Positions 1-7,337 of a DNA stretch of 64,000 nt are shown here, piece by piece. The first letter of the stretch is position 1; each line of letters opens with the position of its first letter. The notes beneath the pieces are model-generated. The model was not told the origin of the DNA. It did no database searches and saw only the letters and a list, made by a program, of their open reading frames with translations. The DNA is from JANPIX01 sp031425195 (lineage in GTDB: Bacteria > Pseudomonadota > Alphaproteobacteria > Rhodobacterales > Rhodobacteraceae). The translations under genes and the position numbers were made by a program. The stretch is from contig JANPIX010000026.1 in the NCBI GenBank assembly GCA_031425195.1, positions 186,001-250,000 of the forward strand. The letters are read 5' to 3'.

Positions 1-1152
1 GCGACCGAAGATCAGATAGACAGTTCCCGTCCCCGTCGCATCGGCCAGAATGAAATCGCGAAACCCGTCGCCGTTGACATCCCCTGTGCCGCCCATGCCA
101 GCGGTTACATTGGTTCTTGCAAGTACAAATCCGTCTGCACCGGTAAGAGCCGACAAATCGATGTTCGTGTCATACCCACCCGACTTGCCGAACAACACAT
201 AACTTGTGCTCAGTCCGGAAAGCGTGTCGGCTTTCCCCTCGATCAGAAGGTCATCCACGCCATCACCATTCACATCCGCAAGTGGTTCTGCGCGGATAAT
301 CTGCGCCAGCGGCAGGAAAACTCCGTTCGTTCCGGTCAGATCAATGGCCGCGGCATCCCGTATCAGGCCCCCCATCGTGGAGGTTCCAAAAACCAGCGCA
401 GCACCCGCCGTTGTCACCAACACCAGATCATCAAGGCCGTCATCATTCAGATCGCCCGCCGATGCCGCCGACAGAACATTGGTCCAGATATCCTTCTGCG
501 TGCCGAAATCCGCCGTCAGGTTCAGATGGGCGGGGTGCGCAGACCCGTCACCGAACAGGATAAAGGCCTGCGCGTCGGCCGGGTTTGTCACCAGCAGATC
601 GGCGAAGCCGTCACCATTCAGATCCCCCGCCCCTTCGGTGACTGAACGTCCGCCGTCCGTTGTGGCATGAACGGTTAGCCTTGTGGCATTTGTCAGTGCC
701 GCCATTTCGACAACCGGGGCAAAGCCACCTGAAACACCGTAAACGATCACCGCCTCAGGCGTGCTGCTGTCCGGTCCGGGTATCAGCCCGCCGACGATGA
801 TATCGTCAATGCCGTCGCCGTCGATATCGCCTGCCGGGGCCAGGACAGTTCCCAGTTGCCCACCTGCCGTACCGCCTTGGAACACCGAAAGCACAGTGCC
901 ATCGGGTTGGGCGCCAGTGGCGAAAACCAGATCCATCTGCGCGTCAAGATCGCCCGTTCCGCCGTAAAAGACGTAAGTCAGGCCGGATTGCGCAAGCGCC
1001 CCATCGCCATAGCCATTTCCGGCATTGGGTGCAGATACCGCCACATCCGCACGGCCATCACCATTCACGTCCCCCAAGGCCGCCACACGCAGGCCAAAGC
1101 CGGCACCAGCCTCTGGCCCATAAACGATCGTCCCGCCTGTTCCCGTCGTCAT
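1..1152 (-). CDS. FG-GAP/integrin-alpha-like repeat protein, C-terminus cut by window edge
   Basis: This reading frame is open from an ATG at 1152 to the left edge (384 codons, no stop), so the gene continues outside the window. Six calcium-binding-type D-x-N/D-x-D-G-x-x-D motifs sit at residues 28-36, 109-117, 177-185, 234-242, 293-301 and 358-366, spaced 57-81 residues apart, as in FG-GAP/integrin-alpha beta-propeller repeats. Motifs such as YVFYGG, VLFGKSGG and YLIFGR recur before or between them. There is no N-terminal signal peptide: the repeats start almost at once, as in proteins exported by type I secretion through a C-terminal signal, which would lie outside this window. The start is supported by AAGGTGAGG just upstream. 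A CtrA-like site lies 55 bp upstream. The likely role is a secreted or surface adhesin-like protein; this is inference. Confidence 0.8.
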   Translation of the reverse strand, partial: MTTGTGGTIVYGPEAGAGFGLRVAALGDVNGDGRADVAVSAPNAGNGYGDGALAQSGLTYVFYGGTGDLDAQMDLVFATGAQPDGTVLSVFQGGTAGGQLGTVLAPAGDIDGDGIDDIIVGGLIPGPDSSTPEAVIVYGVSGGFAPVVEMAALTNATRLTVHATTDGGRSVTEGAGDLNGDGFADLLVTNPADAQAFILFGDGSAHPAHLNLTADFGTQKDIWTNVLSAASAGDLNDDGLDDLVLVTTAGAALVFGTSTMGGLIRDAAAIDLTGTNGVFLPLAQIIRAEPLADVNGDGVDDLLIEGKADTLSGLSTSYVLFGKSGGYDTNIDLSALTGADGFVLARTNVTAGMGGTGDVNGDGFRDFILADATGTGTVYLIFGR

Positions 1153-1206
1153 GCACCCTCACCTTGTCTGCACATGCAGACTGACCGGATCGTAGCATGC
1201 CAGTGT

Positions 1207-1221
1207 TTACCAGATGGTTAA
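1207..1221 (-). promoter_or_regulatory. CtrA-like site upstream of the FG-GAP repeat gene
   Basis: Read on the minus strand, the site is TTAACCATCTGGTAA. It contains the TTAACCAT form of the CtrA motif and fits TTAA-N7-TTAA except for one base (GTAA). It lies about 55 bp upstream of the start at 1152. CtrA control of surface proteins is known in Rhodobacteraceae; binding here is inferred from the motif only. Confidence 0.4.
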
Positions 1222-1233
1222 TGAAGGATTGAT

Positions 1234-1310
<77 letters not shown>

Positions 1311-1358
1311 GTCTTGGCAGACCGATAGGCGAAAGGGCCTGCGACTGCAACGGAAAAG

Positions 1359-2579
1359 TCAGCCGAAAAGTTCGTGACAGAACTCCAACCCGCTGATGAG
1401 AGCGTCAACTTCTGCCGGCGTGTTGTAAAGTGCGAAAGACGCGCGGCAGGTGGCGGTCAGCCCCAAATGATCAAGCAGCGGCATGGCACAATGCGACCCG
1501 GCCCGCACCGCAATGCCCCGTTTGTCAAGCACGGTGGAGACGTCATGCGCGTGGGCGGCACCGTCCAGGGTGAACGAAAAAATCGCGCCCTTGGTTGCCG
1601 AATTGCCCTGCACCGACAGCCAGTTGCATCCGGCCAGCCGATCACGTGCGTAATCACGCAGGCCAATCTCATGCCGCGCGATGTTGTCCATGCCCAGATC
1701 CATCATGAAATCAAGCGCCACGCCCAGACCAATCTGCTGCACGATGCCGGGGGTGCCCGCCTCGAACATCATGGGGGCGTCGTTGTAAACCACCGTTTCG
1801 CGGGTCACATCGCGGATCATGTCGCCGCCGCCCAGGAACGGCCGCATCTCGGCCAGGCGTTCATCGCGTATGAAGATCGCCCCAGAACCACTTGGCCCAT
1901 AAAGCTTATGTCCGGTTATCGCATAGAAGTCGCACCCCAAGGCGGCAACATCAACCGCCATGTGGACGGCGGCCTGCGACCCATCGACAAGGACAGGAAT
2001 ATCCCGGTCGGCAGCACCCCGACAGATGGCCGCCACATCGACGACGCTGCCCAAGACGTTCGACATATGGGTAACGGCAATCAGCCGGGTGCGCGGACCG
2101 CAGGCATCAAGCACGGCCTGCGGGTCAAGATCACCGTTGGCATCCACGTCGACCCATTTCAGCACAACGCCCTGACGTTCGCGCAGAAAGTGCCAAGGCA
2201 CGATGTTGGCGTGATGCTCCATGATCGACAGCACAATCTCGTCCCCCGCCTGAAAGCGCGGCGCGGCCCAGGCGTAGGACACCAGATTGATCGCCTCTGT
2301 CGTGCCGGTGGTGAACACGATGTTGTCGGGCGACGGCACATGCAGGAACCGGGCAATCGTGCCCCGCACCGCTTCGTACTTGTCGGTGGCCAGGTTTGAA
2401 AGATAATGCAAGCCGCGGTGAACATTGGCATATTCCATCGAATAGGCCTGCGTCATGGCGTCGATCACCACCTGTGGTTTTTGCGCCGATGCCCCGTTGT
2501 CGAGATAGACGAGCGGCTTGCCGTTCACCTGCCTGTGCAGAATGGGAAACTGATCGCGAATCTGGTGTACGTCAAACAT
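1359..2579 (-). CDS. sufS: SufS-type cysteine desulfurase
   Basis: This is a 406-residue PLP enzyme of class V aminotransferase fold that removes sulfur from cysteine for Fe-S cluster assembly on SufBCD. The PLP lysine is K225 in the ITGHKLYGPSG motif, and the persulfide cysteine is C364 in RAGSHCAMP, the short active-site loop typical of SufS (type II) rather than IscS. H122 of the EHHAN motif stacks on PLP. It is the last gene of the suf operon, 3 nt after the second Yip1-like gene. The operon holds a second, IscS/NifS-type desulfurase near its start. No SufE-like gene is seen in the window, although SufS enzymes usually need a sulfur acceptor. Confidence 0.95.
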   Translation of the reverse strand: MFDVHQIRDQFPILHRQVNGKPLVYLDNGASAQKPQVVIDAMTQAYSMEYANVHRGLHYLSNLATDKYEAVRGTIARFLHVPSPDNIVFTTGTTEAINLVSYAWAAPRFQAGDEIVLSIMEHHANIVPWHFLRERQGVVLKWVDVDANGDLDPQAVLDACGPRTRLIAVTHMSNVLGSVVDVAAICRGAADRDIPVLVDGSQAAVHMAVDVAALGCDFYAITGHKLYGPSGSGAIFIRDERLAEMRPFLGGGDMIRDVTRETVVYNDAPMMFEAGTPGIVQQIGLGVALDFMMDLGMDNIARHEIGLRDYARDRLAGCNWLSVQGNSATKGAIFSFTLDGAAHAHDVSTVLDKRGIAVRAGSHCAMPLLDHLGLTATCRASFALYNTPAEVDALISGLEFCHELFG

Positions 2580-2582
2580 GGG

Positions 2583-3152
2583 TCACGCTCCGGCAAAGCT
2601 GGGGTCGAAAAACGGGATGAGCAGAACACCCAGCACAATCGACACGGTCATGATCCCCAGAAACACGTTCAGGCGGGATTTGTATCCGTGAAGCTCGGTT
2701 ACAAAATGGGTCAGAATCCAGAAAGTCACTGCGACATACGCGAACAGGATGGTCGACGTCAGGGCACCACCCAAGGCGAGTGACAGGGTCGCGGCAATCT
2801 GAATGGGCAGAACCACCACCTGCAGCCAGACCACCATCATCAGCGAATCCGCAAAGCGCGCCGTGCTTCCGGTGCGATCACCGATGACGTGGATCAACGC
2901 CCCCGGAATCACCATCAGCACAGTGTGGATCATCACCACGCTGAACAGGTTGCCGCCCGCCACAAGCGTGGCAGGGTCGACGTCCGCCACCATATGTTCG
3001 ACGGCACCAACCAGCGTCAGGATGACCGCCATCAGCAAAAGCATCTGCGCCACAATCAGAAATGAAAGCTGTTGGTCAATCCAGAACCGCGCCGCCAATC
3101 GCGGATTGGAATAAGACAAGGAAACAATCGCCCGCAAAGAATCAAGGCTCAT
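2583..3152 (-). CDS. Yip1-family membrane protein (second of a pair)
   Basis: This 189-residue protein has four to five hydrophobic segments, for example around residues 32-50, 75-95, 105-130 and 160-182, with a short cytoplasmic N-terminus. The layout matches the Yip1/YIP1-domain proteins that commonly sit inside suf operons of Rhodobacteraceae. Its start overlaps the 3' end of the preceding Yip1-like gene by 11 nt, so the two are probably translated together. No enzymatic motif is visible. Its role is unknown; location suggests a membrane factor linked to Fe-S biogenesis or simply a stable operon passenger. Confidence 0.75.
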   Translation of the reverse strand: MSLDSLRAIVSLSYSNPRLAARFWIDQQLSFLIVAQMLLLMAVILTLVGAVEHMVADVDPATLVAGGNLFSVVMIHTVLMVIPGALIHVIGDRTGSTARFADSLMMVVWLQVVVLPIQIAATLSLALGGALTSTILFAYVAVTFWILTHFVTELHGYKSRLNVFLGIMTVSIVLGVLLIPFFDPSFAGA

Positions 3153-3630
3153 GGCGTTCCGCCTCGATCAGCATGGTGATCCACAGGTACAGAAAAACGG
3201 CCAGAACGCCGATACCGATGACGGTGGCCATGACGCCCGGCCCGATCAATCCCTGTGCCAACCCCTGCAAAAGCATGACAGGTGATACGGCCAACAAGGC
3301 CCAGAACAGGGCCAGACGCGCCCCGAAATAGGTGCCTTTGCCGCCAAACCGCCCCGCCACCATATGGCTGAAACCGGCGACTCCATAGGCGGCAAGCGGC
3401 ACCAGAAATACCGCGCCAAGCAGTGCCCCCGCCATCCGCGCATCAAGCGGTTGCGTCGGGTCAAGGGCCGCGGAGCGGGCCAGACCCGGCCATTGCGCCA
3501 CAAATACCAACGCACAGGCCCCCATCAGGGTCGCCAGCGCCCGATCTTCGCGCGGCCCCGCACCAAGTTTGCGCCGGATCACGGCGGCGGGGCTTCGGTA
3601 GGTGCCCACAATATCGTCGACAATGGCCAT
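3142..3630 (-). CDS. Yip1-family membrane protein (first of a pair)
   Basis: The protein is about 162 residues from the ATG at 3630, beginning MAIVDDIVGTYRSP. An in-frame upstream start at 3654 exists inside sufD. I prefer 3630 because its ATG overlaps the sufD stop (TGATG) and the N-terminus then matches the usual family start. Residues 20-25 carry the charged GPRED stretch before the first membrane segment, and four hydrophobic segments follow (near 30-48, 62-85, 100-125, 135-155). It pairs with the following Yip1-like gene, with which it overlaps. The function is unknown; the context is the suf operon. Confidence 0.75.
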   Translation of the reverse strand: MAIVDDIVGTYRSPAAVIRRKLGAGPREDRALATLMGACALVFVAQWPGLARSAALDPTQPLDARMAGALLGAVFLVPLAAYGVAGFSHMVAGRFGGKGTYFGARLALFWALLAVSPVMLLQGLAQGLIGPGVMATVIGIGVLAVFLYLWITMLIEAERHEP

Positions 3631-4916
3631 CAGTGACCGTGCCGCGCCAGCCACCCTTCCAACCGCAGCCGGATATCTTCGGCAATGGCAGGATCGGCGA
3701 TTTCGTCAATCGTGTCGGCAAGAAACGCGAGGATCAAAAGAGATTGCGCCGCCGTGCGCGGAACGCCGCGCGATTGCAGATAGAACAAGGCCGTTTCATC
3801 AATCGCCCCCGTTGTTGATCCATGGCTGCACTTTACGTCGTCGGCATAGATTTCAAGTTCGGGCTTTGCCAGAAACTGGCTGTCATCATCGAGCAAAAGC
3901 GCCTGACTGATCTGGTAGCCATCGGTTTTCTGCGCCCCCGGCTTCACCAGAATCTTGCCTTGAAACACGCCGACAGCAGCGTTCTTGAGCACCTTCTTGA
4001 ACACCTGCCGGCTTTCGCAACGCAGGCCCTGATGGGTGACAAACACCGTGTCATCGTGATGGAACCGCCCGTCGCCAAGGGCTGCACCCGCCAGATGGGC
4101 CACGCAGTCGTCGCCCACCAGATCCAGCACCGCCTCGTTCCGGGTCAACTGGCCGTTGGCGGTGAGGGTAAAGGATTTGAACAGCGATCTGCGACCAAGC
4201 CGCGCAAAAAGATGGGTGGCCGCCTGACGGTCATGGTCGCGGCCCTGTACGCGAATGTGGTGAAACTGGGCATCGTCGGCCAGATCAACCTCCATCACGG
4301 TGTTCAACCGTGCCGCTGCGGCACCGTGTTCCAGAAGGGTCACGGACGCACCGGCGTCGACCCGGATGCAATGGTGCAACATGGCATCCGCGGCAAGATT
4401 TCGGCGCAGGAAGGTCAGGCTTATGGGCCGCGTGGCCTGCCCAGTGACGTGGACCAGCACGCCTTCTGCTGCATAGGCGGTGTTCAGCGCCGCAAGGGGC
4501 CGTGGCACCGGGGCTTGGCCCGTTGCTTCCAGATGGCCGAACAGGCCCTGTGCCCAGTGGATATCAAGGCCCGATACCCGCGACAGCAGGTCAATCCGCA
4601 ATCCCTCACCCTGCAAATCATCCGAGGCGACGGCGTCAAACACCCCATCGACGAACACAAGGCGCAGCGCGTCAATTGCCGCAAACAGCGGCGGTTCGTC
4701 AGCCGTCTCCAGCACCGGCGCCGCAGCCACCGGGCCGGTCAGGCCAGCGGGGTTGGTGTAACGCCAGTATTCATCGCGTCGCCCCGGCAGGCCCATGGAC
4801 CCCAACCGCCCCGCCGCCTCGGCCCGCGCAGCACCGGTCCAGCCTTGATTGGCCAGCGTCAGGCCGGCGGTTCGCGCCGACAGTTCATCTTGCCGTGTCT
4901 GCGCCAAAGCCATCAT
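3630..4916 (-). CDS. sufD: SufD, Fe-S scaffold subunit
   Basis: This 428-residue subunit belongs to the SufBC2D Fe-S assembly complex. The C-terminal half shows the SufB/SufD beta-helix core and the conserved segment DVKCSHGSTTGAIDE followed by LFYLQSRGV. In E. coli SufD the equivalent region contains the histidine needed for iron acquisition and contacts with SufC. The N-terminal half is variable and helical. Its start overlaps the sufC stop by 4 nt (ATGA), and its stop overlaps the next ATG, so translational coupling is tight. Confidence 0.95.
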   Translation of the reverse strand: MMALAQTRQDELSARTAGLTLANQGWTGAARAEAAGRLGSMGLPGRRDEYWRYTNPAGLTGPVAAAPVLETADEPPLFAAIDALRLVFVDGVFDAVASDDLQGEGLRIDLLSRVSGLDIHWAQGLFGHLEATGQAPVPRPLAALNTAYAAEGVLVHVTGQATRPISLTFLRRNLAADAMLHHCIRVDAGASVTLLEHGAAAARLNTVMEVDLADDAQFHHIRVQGRDHDRQAATHLFARLGRRSLFKSFTLTANGQLTRNEAVLDLVGDDCVAHLAGAALGDGRFHHDDTVFVTHQGLRCESRQVFKKVLKNAAVGVFQGKILVKPGAQKTDGYQISQALLLDDDSQFLAKPELEIYADDVKCSHGSTTGAIDETALFYLQSRGVPRTAAQSLLILAFLADTIDEIADPAIAEDIRLRLEGWLARHGH

Positions 4917-5668
4917 TTCACCCCGGCGAGGATATCGGTGTAACCGTTCTTTTCAACCTCCAGCGCCAGTTCCGGCCCGCCTGTGGTCACGATGCGTCCG
5001 TCTGCCATTATATGCACGACATCAGGGCGGATGTGGTCAAGAAGCCGCTGATAATGGGTGATCACAAGAAACGCCCGTCCCGCATCGCGCAGCGCATTCA
5101 CGCCTTCGGCCACCAGACGCATCGCATCCACATCCAGCCCGCTGTCGGTTTCGTCCAGAATGCACATGCGCGGTTCCAGCATCGCCATCTGCAGAATCTC
5201 GTTGCGCTTTTTCTCGCCGCCCGAAAAACCGACGTTGACCGGGCGCTTCATCATGTCGGCGTCGATCTTCAGGCTGGCGGCCTTGGCCCGCACGGTTTTC
5301 AGGAAATCCCCTGCGGAAAGTTCCGGCTCTCCACGTGCCTTGCGCTGCGCGTTCACGGCGGTGCGCAGGAAGGTCATGTTGCCCACACCGGGGATCTCGA
5401 CCGGATACTGGAATGCCAGAAACAGCCCGGCCGCAGCCCGCTCTTCCGGTTCCATGTCCAGCAGTTCCTTCCCCTCCAGCAGCGCGGAACCACCCGTGAC
5501 GGTATAACCTTCGCGGCCTGCCAGCACATAGGACAGGGTCGACTTTCCAGATCCGTTCGGACCCATGATCGCATGAACGCGCCCAGCGTCCACAGTCAGG
5601 TCGACCCCTTTCAGGATCGCCTTGTCTTCTTCTTGCAGTTTGACGTGCAGATTGGTGACTTTCAGCAT
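4913..5668 (-). CDS. sufC: SufC, Fe-S assembly ATPase
   Basis: This 251-residue soluble ABC-type ATPase drives conformational change in SufBCD. Walker A is GPNGSGKS at 36-43, the Q-loop is in LAFQYP near 85-89, the signature FSGGE is at 148-152 (with the SufC-typical EKKRNE that follows), and Walker B is CILDETDSGLD at 169-179. It has no membrane domain, as expected for SufC. A 92-bp gap with a possible stem-loop separates it from the small membrane-protein gene upstream; sufD follows with a 4-nt overlap. Confidence 0.97.
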   Translation of the reverse strand: MLKVTNLHVKLQEEDKAILKGVDLTVDAGRVHAIMGPNGSGKSTLSYVLAGREGYTVTGGSALLEGKELLDMEPEERAAAGLFLAFQYPVEIPGVGNMTFLRTAVNAQRKARGEPELSAGDFLKTVRAKAASLKIDADMMKRPVNVGFSGGEKKRNEILQMAMLEPRMCILDETDSGLDVDAMRLVAEGVNALRDAGRAFLVITHYQRLLDHIRPDVVHIMADGRIVTTGGPELALEVEKNGYTDILAGVK

Positions 5669-5689
5669 CAGAACCTCGGCATGAACAAA

Positions 5690-5712
5690 GGCAGCGCCCG
5701 GCGGGTGCTGCC
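5690..5712 (-). promoter_or_regulatory. Possible intra-operon stem-loop before sufC
   Basis: GGCAGC and GCTGCC arms, extended by CC/GG with one A-C mismatch in the transcribed strand, enclose a short loop about 22 nt upstream of the sufC ATG. There is no U-tract. It could tune translation or mRNA stability at the one loose junction in the middle of the operon. This rests on the visible palindrome only. Confidence 0.3.
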
Positions 5713-5759
5713 TGATTGTGGTGTGTGAAGGATGAATAAGGGGCGGCGGACAGCCGCGG

Positions 5760-6308
5760 TCAGCCCAGGATCAAGGCAGAGGGCGGACCCATGGCCATCA
5801 GCTGCCCCACCCACGCGGGTGAAAACATCAGGGCAAACTGATCGGGGGCCAGATTGACCACATGGTGAAATCCGAACGTCATGGCGACCAGTCCGCCAAA
5901 TGCCGCAAGCACGTGCTGCGGCGCGGTGAGCGACAGCGCCTGACAGCACAGGATGGCCAGCGCCATGCCGGTCGCGGCGTTGATCGCGAATGTCTGCACC
6001 GGGTCGGCGTAAAGGCTGGCCATACCCTGCATCTGAAAGTCCGCCATACGCCAGATCACAAACGCCAGCGCGCCCACCACACAGGCAAGCGGAACCGACA
6101 GCATGGAAAACCGGCGTGATTTCGGGGCGTGCTTCGGCGTTTTCCTGATTTGTGTCGTCATGCGACCGGGTTTCTTGCGGACCGCGCGGCGCAGGTCTTC
6201 GGGACGATAGGTTTCGTCGTTGCCCACAAAGATCATGGATTTGAAACTGTTCTCGCCCGCTTCGATTCGCGCGATACGGTCGGCAAAATCCTTGTGCTGC
6301 ACGTTCAT
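5760..6308 (-). CDS. Conserved-type small membrane protein within suf operon, function unknown
   Basis: The product is about 182 residues from the ATG at 6308, preceded by GGACAGGGACAGG. An in-frame TTG at 6341 would add 11 residues but looks weaker. The first ~60 residues are charged and soluble (MNVQHKDFADRIARIEAGE, then a basic stretch rich in R and K), followed by three hydrophobic segments near residues 67-88, 106-128 and 135-155. I do not recognise a named domain. It lies between the glycosyltransferase genes and sufC, in the operon's direction. A long frame on the same strand (5668-6444) is only its shadow. Confidence 0.7.
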   Translation of the reverse strand: MNVQHKDFADRIARIEAGENSFKSMIFVGNDETYRPEDLRRAVRKKPGRMTTQIRKTPKHAPKSRRFSMLSVPLACVVGALAFVIWRMADFQMQGMASLYADPVQTFAINAATGMALAILCCQALSLTAPQHVLAAFGGLVAMTFGFHHVVNLAPDQFALMFSPAWVGQLMAMGPPSALILG

Positions 6309-6440
6309 GTTCGGCCTGTCCCTGTCCTGTCCTTGGGACAAAACCTAAAGACCCAACGTGGCGCAATCGCGGCGTTCGTGCATCAATGTCGCAGCAATTA
6401 AGGCAAGTTTGGCGCGCCATTGCCACAGACTGAAAAGCGG

Positions 6441-7337
6441 TCATTGCGGAACCCCCTTATTGCCTGCGGCCGCGTTCAGCGCCTCCAGACAGCGGTGCCC
6501 GACGTCCGTGGCAATGCGCAGCCTGTCTTCCCCAGACAGCAGCGCCAGACTGCCCTGCATCGCATCAAGATAGGCCATCCGCGCGGTTATGCGTTGTGCC
6601 ACGGCGCGGCAAAAACTGTCGCGACCGCGCACCGGGTGAAAGATGCCCCGCGTGGCGTGATCCTGCAGCGTGTCGATCAGAATGTCAGGATCGCCCGCCA
6701 TCTGCCCATCGGCCAACCAGTCGGGCACCAGATCCGTCAGGTTTCCGATGGTCAGTTCCTTATCGGCAAAAGCGTTGGAAAAGCAGAACAATTCGTCGTT
6801 GGTGTAGAACCGCGGCGCGATATCGCGCGTGCCGTATTCCTGGCGCAACGCAAACAGCCGGTCTGCCGCGCGGCCCGAAAAACGGGTCAGCGCAAAGATC
6901 GACTTCTTCAGGTCCAGACCGGGCAGCCCACGGGCAAAACGATGGTCCGGCGGCATGTCCGTGACCTTGACGCCCAGCAGATCGTGCGGGTGGGCCGCGA
7001 CCCTGTCAAAGAAATCGGCAGGCTCGCCGGTAAAGAACACATCAGGCTCGATCAGCCAGATGAAGTCAGCCCCGGGATAGGCCGCGCGCACCGCATACAG
7101 AAAATAGTCGCCACAGCGCCAACCCCAATCCGACAACCGCCGCAGCCGATGGGCTGCAAGCCAGCCATCGTCGATGTCCACAATGGGTAACGGCAAGGCC
7201 AGCGTCTTTGGCCGGTTGTGAAAAGCCACGACCAACTGTTCCCCCAGAACCGGCGCCAACTGCGCATAAAGCCGTTGCGCGTCTTCGTCCCATTTGTGGG
7301 TCCGGATGGCGATGATGGTGCGGGGGTCAGTCGGCAT
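6441..7337 (-). CDS. Glycosyltransferase-like protein embedded in suf operon
   Basis: The 298-residue protein resembles a nucleotide-sugar-dependent transferase of GT-A type. It has an N-terminal beta strand TIIAIRTHKWD, and a short acidic motif IEPDVFF near residues 96-102, in the place where such enzymes carry their metal-binding D-x-D. WGWRCGDYFLYAV and TNDELFCFSNAF are aromatic-rich stretches I cannot assign. No signal peptide or membrane segment is seen. It overlaps the upstream glycosyltransferase gene by 11 nt, so both belong to one transcript with sufB. The substrate is unknown, and the family assignment is inference from motifs. Confidence 0.6.
   Translation of the reverse strand: MPTDPRTIIAIRTHKWDEDAQRLYAQLAPVLGEQLVVAFHNRPKTLALPLPIVDIDDGWLAAHRLRRLSDWGWRCGDYFLYAVRAAYPGADFIWLIEPDVFFTGEPADFFDRVAAHPHDLLGVKVTDMPPDHRFARGLPGLDLKKSIFALTRFSGRAADRLFALRQEYGTRDIAPRFYTNDELFCFSNAFADKELTIGNLTDLVPDWLADGQMAGDPDILIDTLQDHATRGIFHPVRGRDSFCRAVAQRITARMAYLDAMQGSLALLSGEDRLRIATDVGHRCLEALNAAAGNKGVPQ

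Noticed and set aside
206..1221. Plus-strand frames opposite the FG-GAP gene (206-670, 761-967, 856-1221)
   Set aside because: The minus-strand frame is open over the whole stretch and has six calcium-type repeats; the plus-strand frames are rich in P, S and R, as expected of shadows.
5668..6444. 258-codon minus frame spanning the small membrane-protein gene
   Set aside because: It is in another frame of the gene at 5760-6308, shows no hydrophobic pattern or start signal, and overlaps the sufC start.
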